Shown here one piece after another: positions 6,460-13,314 of a stretch of DNA of 21,097 bases. Below the pieces are notes generated by a model. It made no database searches, was not told where the DNA came from, and saw only the letters and a program-made list of their open reading frames with translations. How positions within the stretch are numbered: position 1 is the stretch's first letter; the number at the start of each line of letters is the position of its first letter. The stretch is from assembly GCA_029012165.1 (NCBI GenBank), contig JAQXLO010000098.1, positions 1 through 21,097 on the forward strand. Reading direction: 5' to 3'. The DNA is from Oscillospiraceae bacterium (GTDB lineage: Bacteria > Bacillota > Clostridia > Oscillospirales > Acutalibacteraceae). Both the position numbers and the translations under genes were made by a program.

Positions 6460-7224
6460 TTAAAACCGTAATATCATGCCGTCATAGGCGGCGCACACAT
6501 CCGCAGTGCGCAAAGCATCTTCGGTCTGTTCACGGGTGCCGTGCAGGGAACGGGAAAAGTGGGACGCCACGATCACGCCGTCCTTTTCCACGATTTTGCA
6601 TTCCCGCAGCTGCTGCACCATCATGCGCAGTGTGGGAATGGAATTGTGCTCAAAAATGCGCAGATCAGACCGATCGCCCACCGTGCAGTCCAGCACCATC
6701 ACGCTGAATTGATGCTGTCGCAATTCATCCCATGTCGGCCGCAGGAACCATGCGCCGTCCATGCCGTAAAAGAGCTTTTTGCGGTCGGGGGTGCGGATGA
6801 TGTAGTGACACGCCTGGCGGTCGCCCTGCAGGATCACGTCATGATTGGCAAGCACGGGCAGGATCGTGTATTTGCCGAGGGAAAAGGGTTCGTAGGGCGT
6901 CACGGGGATATACTCGATATGGGCGTGTTCCCCCAGCGTCTCCCGAGCCCAGCCGTCACACGCCACACGCAGGTGCCGGTTCTCCGCCAGCCGCAAAAGG
7001 CTTTCGGGGCAGAAATGGTCATCGTGGTCGTGGGTAATCAGTACATCGGTTACGCCGTCCAAAACCTGCGGATTTTCGCACCGGGCGAAGTCCCAGATGT
7101 GCGGTCCGCAGTCGAGCAGCAGATGACCGTTCAGCAGTGCGGCGGACTTGCGGCGAAAGAATGCTTCCCGCCTGCGCAGATCCCAGTCTGCGGCGCCGCT
7201 GCCGAGGAAGAGCAGTTCGTTCAT
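6460..7224 (-). CDS. MBL-fold metallo-hydrolase
   Basis: A 254-residue metallo-beta-lactamase-fold protein. The metal motif THDHDDH supplies His65, His67, Asp69 and His70; ANHD (His128), VLDC (Asp179) and SHF (His222) are the likely remaining ligands. The N-terminal GSGAADWD and the LLLDCGPHIWDF strand are typical of phosphodiesterase-type members such as the PhnP group. It is probably a cytosolic zinc or manganese hydrolase of a phosphodiester or related bond, with unknown substrate. The ATG is chosen over one 13 codons upstream because AAAAGGAG lies 7 nt before it. The gene follows the CPBP-like gene by 35 nt, shares its promoter and ends at a strong terminator, so the two probably form an operon. 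Confidence 0.87.
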   Translation of the reverse strand: MNELLFLGSGAADWDLRRREAFFRRKSAALLNGHLLLDCGPHIWDFARCENPQVLDGVTDVLITHDHDDHFCPESLLRLAENRHLRVACDGWARETLGEHAHIEYIPVTPYEPFSLGKYTILPVLANHDVILQGDRQACHYIIRTPDRKKLFYGMDGAWFLRPTWDELRQHQFSVMVLDCTVGDRSDLRIFEHNSIPTLRMMVQQLRECKIVEKDGVIVASHFSRSLHGTREQTEDALRTADVCAAYDGMILRF

Positions 7225-7259
7225 ACGAGATCTCCTTTTCAAAACACCGATTCTGCGGA

Positions 7260-8147
7260 TCATGCTTTTTGGCGCAGATAAGAGCTGCGCTGCTGATCCT
7301 GAATCTTTTCTATTTTCTTCTTGTAGTATACGGCGGTCAGGAGCATGGCGATGGCCTGATAGGCGAGCATGACGACATAGCCGGTGTAGTCGGCGGACAG
7401 GGCGTTGCCGTCGTGCTGAATGTGGAGCATATCAAAAATGTAGGTGAAGGCAACGTGGTCGAAGATGCAGACCCAGATGCTGCCCGTGGCACGGCGCAGC
7501 ATACCCAGCTTCAAAGCGGTGAGCATTTCGTACACCAGCAGGAAAAGCACCAGCGTCACCAGCTGCTTGCGGGCGTAGCTGCCGCCGGCGTAGAGAACGA
7601 TGCGCAGAACGGGGATCAGGTACCAGAAGGTGTACAGTCCCGCCTGCATGAAGTTGACGGCGGCAAAGGGGAAGGAGCGAGCCGCAAGAGTCAGCAGCAG
7701 CCCACGGAACGCCATCTCGTAGAACAGAGCGTGGACAAGGGAGACGAACAGCCCGAACAGCACCCAGAAAAGAAACGTCTTTGTGCCCGCCAGAGAGTAG
7801 GCGTTTTCCGTTTGGTCGTAGTAGATGGCAAGGTTCGGGTGCCGGTCGTTGAAATAGAGATATGCAAGGGGATAGACGATCAGGGTCGGGACGGCGTTCA
7901 GCACGGCGGCGATGCCCAATCCCTTGCCGAACTTGTGCTTGGAGAACAGCATGCCGATCGTTTCCAGCGGCTTGTTGTCCAGACGAATGTACAAAAGCAG
8001 GATGAAAAGACCGCCGATGCAGGAAACCAGACCCATGGTGTTGTACAGCCGGGGGATGATATACAGCTCCTCCACCACTCTGAGGATCAGGAACAAAAAG
8101 AAGCTTGCCGTGAGCTTGCGCACTGTTTTGGCTTTCTTGGCGTTCAT
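7260..8147 (-). CDS. CPBP-like (Abi-type) intramembrane protease homologue
   Basis: A 295-residue protein with about seven or eight membrane segments (for example 13-30, 40-55, 78-98, 125-143, 165-187, 197-212, 255-274). FYEMAFRGLLL at 142-152 corresponds to the EExxxR motif of CPBP glutamic proteases, and IFDHVAFTYIFD at 228-239 supplies the later His. The first Glu of the pair is Tyr143; Glu144 and Arg148 remain. Family members process membrane proteins or assist bacteriocin immunity and CAAX-type maturation. The C-terminus is a basic cytoplasmic tail. The ATG has GGAGG 8 nt upstream and sits 31 nt below a consensus promoter -10. A longer frame upstream would cross that promoter and is rejected. 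Activity is uncertain because of the missing Glu. Confidence 0.75.
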   Translation of the reverse strand: MNAKKAKTVRKLTASFFLFLILRVVEELYIIPRLYNTMGLVSCIGGLFILLLYIRLDNKPLETIGMLFSKHKFGKGLGIAAVLNAVPTLIVYPLAYLYFNDRHPNLAIYYDQTENAYSLAGTKTFLFWVLFGLFVSLVHALFYEMAFRGLLLTLAARSFPFAAVNFMQAGLYTFWYLIPVLRIVLYAGGSYARKQLVTLVLFLLVYEMLTALKLGMLRRATGSIWVCIFDHVAFTYIFDMLHIQHDGNALSADYTGYVVMLAYQAIAMLLTAVYYKKKIEKIQDQQRSSYLRQKA

Positions 8148-8177
8148 AAAAAAACCTCCAATTATGCAATATATACT

Positions 8178-8206
8178 ATTATATCTTCTTGAAAGCCGGC
8201 TGTCAA
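8178..8206 (-). promoter_or_regulatory. Consensus sigma-A promoter of the CPBP-MBL operon
   Basis: On the minus strand a perfect TTGACA (8201-8206) and a perfect TATAAT (8178-8183) are exactly 17 nt apart. This is the best promoter match in the window. Confidence 0.88.
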
Positions 8207-8241
8207 GCAAGGATGGCACACAACTTTTTTTGGGATAGGTC

Positions 8242-8284
8242 TTGTATTTATGCAAAATAAACTGTATAATATATGCAGTTTATT
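8242..8284 (+). promoter_or_regulatory. Promoter of the Nudix gene with palindrome around the -10
   Basis: TTGTAT (8242-8247) and TATAAT (8265-8270) have 17-nt spacing. The -10 sits in the centre of a perfect palindrome, AATAAACTG (8256-8264) and CAGTTTATT (8276-8284), which makes a good operator candidate. It is back-to-back with the CPBP promoter, 36 nt apart. Confidence 0.7.
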
Positions 8285-8326
8285 GTGAGGTTGTATGACC
8301 TCGGTACAGAATAGGGTGGAATTACT

Positions 8327-9079
8327 ATGCTCGGCAAATATGTTCGGGTCCGTGTCACGAAGCCGATTCATTCCAAAAGCGAACAATTCGGGTTTGCATA
8401 CGGGCTCAATTTCGGCACCGTCGAGGGCGGCAGACAGTTTGACAACAAAAATATCCGTGGAGCGTTTATCATGGGCATCGCACGCCCGGTGCGCACCTTT
8501 GACGGGCGGGTCATCGCCATCGTGCGCAGGAGCGGCGAGAGCGGCTGTTTCCTTATCGTTGCGCCCAAAAGCACCCGCTTTATCGACACCCAGATCCGTG
8601 AGTCCATCGGCTTCGCCATGGGGGACACGCCCTACGAGCTGACGTGCCTGTACGAGCATTCCTGCGGCGCTGTTGTTTACCGCATTATCCACGACGAGCT
8701 GCGGTTTTTGCTGATCAAAAACAAACGGAGCGCTCACTGGGGATTCCCCAAGGGTCATGTGGAAATGGGCGAAACGCCCGAGCAGACAGCGACCCGGGAG
8801 GTGCTGGAGGAAACGGGCATCCACATCCGCATTTTGCCGGACTTCTCCTACAAGTCCGAGTACACCATCCAGGGCAAGGTGGAAAAGAGCGTCGTCATCT
8901 TTTTGGCGGGCACCAAGGACGTGCAGACCATCATCCAGCGTGAGGAGATCGACGACTACATCTGGCTCAACTACGACCGGGCGGTGGATATGCTCCGCTT
9001 CGACAACGACAAAACCATCCTCACCAACGCCAAAAACTTCCTTTTGGAACGCAAGATCGTGGAAAACGTGATCGTTTGA
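8327..9079 (+). CDS. PPase-like domain fused to a Nudix hydrolase
   Basis: A 250-residue protein. Residues 108-245 are a Nudix hydrolase with a complete box: Gly143, Glu149, Arg157-Glu158, Glu161-Glu162 and Gly164. GFPKGHVEMGE resembles Ap4A (bis-nucleosyl-tetraphosphate) hydrolases, so house-cleaning of dinucleoside polyphosphates is the likely reaction, with Mg2+. Residues 1-105 resemble small inorganic-pyrophosphatase-like proteins of Clostridia (FGFAYGLNFGTVEG, AFIMGIARPVRTFDGRVIAI, LIVAPKS), but the acidic position before AFIMG, usually Asp, is Gly44 here, so this half is probably non-catalytic. The ATG has AGGGTGGA about 7 nt upstream. It is monocistronic, with its own promoter and terminator. 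The Nudix call is firm; the N-terminal call is by eye. Confidence 0.85.
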   Translation: MLGKYVRVRVTKPIHSKSEQFGFAYGLNFGTVEGGRQFDNKNIRGAFIMGIARPVRTFDGRVIAIVRRSGESGCFLIVAPKSTRFIDTQIRESIGFAMGDTPYELTCLYEHSCGAVVYRIIHDELRFLLIKNKRSAHWGFPKGHVEMGETPEQTATREVLEETGIHIRILPDFSYKSEYTIQGKVEKSVVIFLAGTKDVQTIIQREEIDDYIWLNYDRAVDMLRFDNDKTILTNAKNFLLERKIVENVIV

Positions 9080-9086
9080 CACCCTT

Positions 9087-9121
9087 CCGCTGATGCGCAT
9101 CGCCGTGTCAGCGGTTTTTTT
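9087..9121 (+). terminator. Terminator of the Nudix gene
   Basis: CCGCTGA pairs with TCAGCGG around a partly paired 14-nt loop and is followed by seven T, starting 7 nt after the stop codon. Confidence 0.85.
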
Positions 9122-9146
9122 ATGCCCGCCGAAAGGAAAAAATTAG

Positions 9147-9175
9147 TTGACAAAGCGCAATATATATTTTACGAT
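9147..9175 (+). promoter_or_regulatory. Sigma-A promoter upstream of the sigma-factor module
   Basis: TTGACA (9147-9152) and TACGAT (9170-9175) are separated by 17 nt. The predicted leader is more than 100 nt long and AT-rich, with an A/T hairpin at about 9212-9241. Confidence 0.65.
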
Positions 9176-9240
9176 ATATACATATTCTGCACATATGCGG
9201 CATACAGTGCAAAAATTTTTTGATTTTTTTCAAAATTTTT

Positions 9241-9280
9241 AGAACCTTTTCCCCCGCTCATCTGTCTTATAGGGGAAAGG
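9241..9280 (+). promoter_or_regulatory. Possible ECF-type autoregulatory promoter; also an RBS-pairing hairpin
   Basis: AGAACC (9241-9246) followed after 16 nt by TGTC (9263-9266) resembles the TGAACC-N16-CGTC pattern of ECF sigma targets, directly before the sigma module. The same stretch can fold: CCTTTTCCCC (from 9245) pairs, with one bulge, with GGGGAAAGG (9272-9280), burying the ribosome binding site in transcripts that start at the upstream promoter. A transcript from the ECF promoter would begin near the hairpin and escape it. Both readings are inference from sequence patterns. Confidence 0.4.
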
Positions 9281-9297
9281 AGTTGAGAAAATGGGTC

Positions 9298-9435
9298 ATG
9301 GATGCGCTCATCAAACAGGCGCTGCGCCTTGCCGCCGCCGAAAACACCCTCAGCAGTGAAGAGAAGAAAAAAATATTGTCTGCCGTTTTGTCCATGTTCT
9401 TTGGAAACGGCAGAAAGAAAAAGGATGGTTCATAG
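9298..9435 (+). CDS. 45-residue protein translationally coupled to the sigma factor
   Basis: A frame of 45 codons starts MDALIKQALRLAAAENTL and ends FFGNGRKKKDGS. It looks like two amphipathic helices with a basic tail and has no membrane segment. Its TAG overlaps the GTG start of the sigma gene by one base (taGTG), so translation is probably coupled. The start is uncertain: this ATG is 15 nt after AAAGGAG. An in-frame TTG at 9283 lies 7 nt after AGGGG. An out-of-frame ATG at 9291 is ideally placed but gives only a 22-codon Cys/Arg-rich peptide. A role in controlling the sigma factor is plausible from coupling alone. No family was recognised. Confidence 0.55.
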   Translation: MDALIKQALRLAAAENTLSSEEKKKILSAVLSMFFGNGRKKKDGS

Positions 9436-10997
9436 TGGATGGAAACAAACAGGAGATTGCGCAGTGGGTGCGCCGACTGCAAAACGGTGATATGCAGGCG
9501 TTCAACAGCCTGTACGCCGCCACCAATGACTCCGGCTATTTCACTGCGCTGAAAATCCTCAAGGATCCGGACGAGGCACAGGATGTACTGCAGGAAAGCT
9601 ACATCGCCGTGCTGGAAAAGATCGGGGATCTGCAATCGCCGGAAACCTTCGTCAGCTGGTTCCATCAAATCGTGGCCAACCGGGCAAAAAATGCGCTGGT
9701 CAAAAAGAAACCGGCGCTGTTTCAAACGCAGGAGCAGGAGCAGGCGTACACCGACTTTGTCCCCGACGAGGATGAAGCCTTTCAGCCGCAGGCCAGTGTG
9801 GATCAGGCGGATCTGCGGGATCAGGTCATGCAGATCGTGGACGGCTTGTCCGATGACAAACGTGCCTGTGTGCTGTTGTTCTACTACAATGAGCTGAGCA
9901 TCGCCGACATCGCCGCAACCATGGATGTGCCCGAGAACACGGTCAAGACCCGGCTGTTTCAGGCAAGAAAGGACATCCGCAAGGGCGTGGAGGCACTGCA
10001 GAAGAAGAATGTCTGTCTGCGCAGTGCGGCGCCGGTATCGCTGGTCATCTGGGCACTGCGTATGGCACAGAAGTCCGAGGGCGGCGCTTTTTCGGCGGGG
10101 CCTGCGGCAGCGCTGGTTTTGCAGGAGGTCACCGCCGCATCCGCCGGAACAGCGGCAGCCGGTGCGGCGGGAACAGCGGCGACAGCCGGAACCTTTGTGG
10201 CAAAGCTGACGGCCATGACGGCGGCACAGAAGGTGATCGCCGGTGTGGTAGCGGCAGGCATCGTCACGGGTGCCGCCGCAGGAACGACGGCAGTCGTGCG
10301 AAACCGAGAGCCCCCTGCCGAGCCGGCGGCACAGGCAGTCGTCTCCATGACGGAACCGGCGGCAACGGTGCCGCAGACGTGGGAGACCCTGCGGGACATT
10401 GCGCTGACCGAGATGCAGACGGCACAGGTGCAGACGGAAACCACCGCCACGTCCCGGCAGGAGGAAACGCAGAGCACGACCGTTTCGCAGACTGCGGCGA
10501 AAGAGACGGCGAGTGCTGCGGGAAGCACCACGGTGCGTGTGACCGGCTTCACGGTGCCGAGTACGGCGCCCACGACGAAAGCGCAGACGACTGCACCGAC
10601 CACCACAACCACCACCCGGAGGGCGACCACCACCACGCAAAAGGCGAGCGAAACGACCACGACCGCCACAGCAGCAAACACGCACGCCCTCACCCCTGCG
10701 CCCACCACGGCAACGACCACCGCCGCCACGACCACGACAACGACCACCACGAAGCCGAAGGGCACGGCGACGGTGACGGTGCAATATTCCGTGGCGGACT
10801 ACGCAGACAGCGGCGCCGTCACCTTCACCGTGGAGGAGGGCAGCGCCATCACCACGGACATGGTTATCGCTGCGGTGCGCAGCAAGCTGGAGCCGACCTA
10901 CGGCAGCGGGATCGAAGTGTTCCTGCGCTCCGGCAGTGCGGTCGCCGCCGCCGATCCCACGGCATACAGCTATGAAGTTCTGGTATATGCAGATTAA
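9435..10997 (+). CDS. ECF-like sigma factor fused to a TM segment, Thr-rich arm and C-terminal extracellular domain
   Basis: A 520-residue protein. Residues 23-92 are sigma region 2 (DPDEAQDVLQESYIAVLEKI and FVSWFHQIVANRAKN), and 130-188 are region 4 with its helix-turn-helix (LSIADIAATMDVPENTVKTRLFQARKDI split across 153-182; key residues ADIA, VPENTVKTRL). A low-complexity Ala/Gly stretch leads to a hydrophobic segment at about 265-288 (KVIAGVVAAGIVTGAAAG), then a charged Arg-Asn-Arg, a Thr-rich linker (about 375-440) and a compact C-terminal domain (446-520, ending YSYEVLVYAD). The predicted topology is sigma domains inside and a Thr-rich stalk outside. This is unlike standard ECF factors (about 170-200 residues), which rely on a separate anti-sigma. 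The start is GTG, coupled to the 45-residue gene. Release by proteolysis is inference. Confidence 0.85.
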   Translation: MDGNKQEIAQWVRRLQNGDMQAFNSLYAATNDSGYFTALKILKDPDEAQDVLQESYIAVLEKIGDLQSPETFVSWFHQIVANRAKNALVKKKPALFQTQEQEQAYTDFVPDEDEAFQPQASVDQADLRDQVMQIVDGLSDDKRACVLLFYYNELSIADIAATMDVPENTVKTRLFQARKDIRKGVEALQKKNVCLRSAAPVSLVIWALRMAQKSEGGAFSAGPAAALVLQEVTAASAGTAAAGAAGTAATAGTFVAKLTAMTAAQKVIAGVVAAGIVTGAAAGTTAVVRNREPPAEPAAQAVVSMTEPAATVPQTWETLRDIALTEMQTAQVQTETTATSRQEETQSTTVSQTAAKETASAAGSTTVRVTGFTVPSTAPTTKAQTTAPTTTTTTRRATTTTQKASETTTTATAANTHALTPAPTTATTTAATTTTTTTTKPKGTATVTVQYSVADYADSGAVTFTVEEGSAITTDMVIAAVRSKLEPTYGSGIEVFLRSGSAVAAADPTAYSYEVLVYAD

Positions 10998-11162
10998 GGC
11001 AATACCGCACAATTGGGGTGTGCGGATTGCGAAGCAAGATTTTTCGTCAGGTTGTACAGAAAGATCGCCGACTTGCTGACGCAAGTCAAGGGGTTTTTGT
11101 GCCGGCTGACGGAACAAGATTCAAGCAAGGCGTTCGCCGCAATTTGTGCGGTGTTGCCTTAA
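10994..11162. mobile_element. MITE-like element with TTAA-bounded inverted ends
   Basis: The left end TTAAGGCAATACCGCACAA (from 10994) and the reverse complement of the right end TTAAGGCAACACCGCACAA (to 11162) match over 19 nt with one mismatch. After one indel the match continues through TTGnGG, and CGTCAG occurs in both arms further in. The centre holds a perfect hairpin GACTTGC-TGAC-GCAAGTC (11070-11087) followed by GGGGTTTTTG, which may act as a terminator. No transposase or other ORF is inside. Its left TTAA contains the TAA stop of the sigma gene. Confidence 0.68.
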
Positions 11163-11177
11163 GAAAGGAAAAGCGAA

Positions 11178-13115
11178 ATGAAAAAAACAACGATCCGAAA
11201 AATCACAGCGGCACTGCTTTGCGCCCTGCTACTTCTGTCCGCACCGATGGGGATGAACCTCCCCGGCGGCTTCGCCCTGACCGCCAGCGCCCAAAGCTAC
11301 AGCGGCACATGCGGCGAAAACCTCACATGGACGCTGAACACCACCACCGGCCTCCTCGCCATCACCGGCACAGGGGCGATGTGGGATTATAGTTCTTCTT
11401 CAAATGCCCCATGGTACAGCAACCGTTCTTCCATCCGGGAAGTGCAGATTGCAAACGGTGTGACGAGCATTGGCGATTGGGCGTTTGACGAATGCACCAG
11501 CCTCACAAGCGTGACCATCGGCGACAGCGTCACAAGCATTGGCGTTGATGCGTTTTCTGAGTGCACCAGCCTCACAAGCGTAACCATCGGCGACAGCGTC
11601 ACAAGCATTGGCGATTGTGCGTTTTATTGGTGCACCAGCCTCACAAGCGTAACCATCCCGGACAGCGTCACAAGCATTGGCAAGTATGCGTTTTATTCTT
11701 GCACCAGCCTCACAAGCGTAACCATCCCGGACAGCGTCACAAGCATTGGCGAGCATGCGTTTACTGGTTGCTTCAGGCTCACAAGCGTAACCATCCCGGA
11801 CAGCGTCACAAGCATTGGCGATGATGCGTTTTCTGGTTGCACCAGCCTCACAAGCATAACGGTGAAAGAAGGTAATCCGAAATATTCGAGCGATGAATAC
11901 GGAGTTTTATTGAACAAAGGTAAAACCTTGCTTATTCAATATCCTGTTGGAAACACGAGAACGTCATATACCATCCCGGACAGCGTCACAAGCATTGGCG
12001 ATGTTGCGTTTTGTGCTTGCACCAGCCTCACAAGCGTAACCATCCCGGACAGCGTCACAAGCATTGGCTATTCTGCGTTTTATGAATGCACCAGCCTCAC
12101 AAGCGTAACCATCGGCGACAGCGTCACAAGCATTGGCTATTGGGTGTTTGCGTATTGCTCATCCCTGAACTATGTCCACATTCCCGACAGTGTTACGGAT
12201 ATCGGAGAATCTATTTTGATGTGGTCTCCTGCCTACATCTGTTCCGACACGGAAACGTGCTATGCCAAGGAATACGCCGAGGCGAAAGGCATCGAATTCC
12301 GGGTCTGTGACGGACACGGCGCCGCAGAGCCTGAACCTCCGAAGTTTGACGGCACCACAGGCACGGTGCAGGCGGACTGTACCCCCGGGTGCTTCGATGA
12401 GGATGCACATCTGGTCGTGTCCGAAAGCGACAAGACCCTGCCCGAATTCGGCATCACCGTCAGCGGCTATGTGCAGGTGCAAAAGACCTATAACATTCAG
12501 GTGCAGAATGCGCATGGACAGCCCCTGCAGCCCAAGAGCGGTCACACCGTCACCCTGCGCCTGCCCCTGCCGCTGGATGATCACGGCAACCCCTACGATG
12601 CCGGAAAATACAGCGTCTATCACCTGATCGACAACGATCCAGCCAACACGGAATCCTTCCGGGCGAAGAAGGGCAACCTGAAAATCGAAAACGGCTTCTT
12701 GGTCATCGAGGTCAGCCACTTCAGTCCCTTTGTGGTCGTGGTGGAGTCGGAGATGCCCACGGTCAGCATTGCAGGCAATCCCGGTACATTTACCCTTCGT
12801 TATAACGAAACCCTTGTCCTCCACGCCGAAGCGGAAAACCTCCCCGATGGCGCATCCCTCCTCTGGGAAGCGGACAAGGACGGCATCGTGGAGCTGAAGC
12901 CCTCCGGGGACGGCACGACCTGTGAGATCATCTCCAAAAAGACCGGCGATGTCCGGATTACGGTCAAGGTCGTCGATGCCGACGGCAGCGAGATCGAGGG
13001 CAGCGGCAGCGATACGGAAACCGTCCAATCCAAAGCCGGCTTCTTCCAAAAGCTCCTCGCCTTCTTCCGTCTGCTCTTCGGCATCAAAGTCCGAATCGAC
13101 CAGCGCAAAAAGTAA
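11178..13115 (+). CDS. Secreted BspA-like leucine-rich-repeat protein
   Basis: A 645-residue exported protein. A signal peptide (KKTTIRKITAALLCALLLLS) has probable cleavage after TASA at residue 38. About ten LRR_5 repeats of 23 residues (consensus CTSLTSVTIPDSVTSIGxxAFxx) span about 85-345. One repeat is interrupted by an insert around YSSDEYGVLLNKGKTLLI. A beta-rich segment follows (about 400-525: SGYVQVQKTYNIQVQN, then VIEVSHFSPFVVVVE), then an Ig-like domain (about 528-610). The C-terminus is a hydrophobic/basic tail (AGFFQKLLAFFRLLFGIKVR). No LPxTG motif is present. BspA-like LRR proteins of gut and oral bacteria bind host matrix or other cells. RBS AAAGGA lies 8 nt upstream. It sits directly after the MITE-like element that separates it from the sigma gene. 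Confidence 0.9.
   Translation: MKKTTIRKITAALLCALLLLSAPMGMNLPGGFALTASAQSYSGTCGENLTWTLNTTTGLLAITGTGAMWDYSSSSNAPWYSNRSSIREVQIANGVTSIGDWAFDECTSLTSVTIGDSVTSIGVDAFSECTSLTSVTIGDSVTSIGDCAFYWCTSLTSVTIPDSVTSIGKYAFYSCTSLTSVTIPDSVTSIGEHAFTGCFRLTSVTIPDSVTSIGDDAFSGCTSLTSITVKEGNPKYSSDEYGVLLNKGKTLLIQYPVGNTRTSYTIPDSVTSIGDVAFCACTSLTSVTIPDSVTSIGYSAFYECTSLTSVTIGDSVTSIGYWVFAYCSSLNYVHIPDSVTDIGESILMWSPAYICSDTETCYAKEYAEAKGIEFRVCDGHGAAEPEPPKFDGTTGTVQADCTPGCFDEDAHLVVSESDKTLPEFGITVSGYVQVQKTYNIQVQNAHGQPLQPKSGHTVTLRLPLPLDDHGNPYDAGKYSVYHLIDNDPANTESFRAKKGNLKIENGFLVIEVSHFSPFVVVVESEMPTVSIAGNPGTFTLRYNETLVLHAEAENLPDGASLLWEADKDGIVELKPSGDGTTCEIISKKTGDVRITVKVVDADGSEIEGSGSDTETVQSKAGFFQKLLAFFRLLFGIKVRIDQRKK
11494..12153 (+). repeat. 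Near-identical 69-bp tandem repeats encoding the LRR units
   Basis: The core GACAGCGTCACAAGCATTGG recurs eight times, mostly at 69-bp spacing, preceded by CACCAGCCTCACAAGCGTAACCATC-like sequence (only the first 20 bases CACCAGCCTCACAAGCGTAA are near-constant). Identity at silent positions points to recent duplication or gene conversion. One non-repeat insert lies at about 11860-11970. Confidence 0.9.
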
Positions 13116-13120
13116 TTTGC

Positions 13121-13141
13121 AATTAGGAATTAGGAATTAAG
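13121..13141 (+). repeat. Short direct heptamer repeat in the gap after the LRR gene
   Basis: Three consecutive heptamers read AATTAGG, AATTAGG and AATTAAG. The rest of the 199-nt gap holds a weak stem (CCCCTAAGG/CCTTGGGG, near 13197-13218) and the next promoter. No gene was seen. Confidence 0.6.
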
Positions 13142-13252
13142 AACGTTCGCCGGCTAACGAATTTTATTCGGCAGAGGATCGCTGCCCCTTTTGCTTCCCC
13201 TAAGGAAAGCCTTGGGGTGCGAGTTTGCCTGCAACAAATTTTTTCCGTGCGG

Positions 13253-13281
13253 TTGACAGAAAGGCGCCGATTTGGTACTAT
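13253..13281 (+). promoter_or_regulatory. Promoter of the DUF3798 gene
   Basis: TTGACA (13253-13258) and TACTAT (13276-13281) are 17 nt apart, 33 nt before the ATG. Confidence 0.75.
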
Positions 13282-13314
13282 ACTATCTGTATAACTTTCA
13301 AAGGAGTGCCCGAT

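Noticed and set aside
9291..9359. A 22-codon frame from the best-spaced ATG before the sigma module
   Set aside because: Its product is Cys/Arg/His-rich without structure, and it is not coupled to the sigma gene. The in-frame 45-residue alternative is more protein-like, though the start remains uncertain.
10590..10760. ACC/ACG-rich stretch as a microsatellite or regulatory repeat
   Set aside because: It encodes the Thr-rich stalk of the sigma fusion with mixed Thr codons, so protein composition explains it.
9267..11117. A 616-codon minus-strand open frame opposite the sigma gene
   Set aside because: The translation is Arg/Gly/Cys low-complexity caused by the complement of Thr and Ala codons; the plus strand has full sigma regions.
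11494..12153. Regular repeats that could suggest a CRISPR array
   Set aside because: The 69-bp units are open in one frame, encode LRR_5 repeats and lack unique spacers; no cas genes are present.
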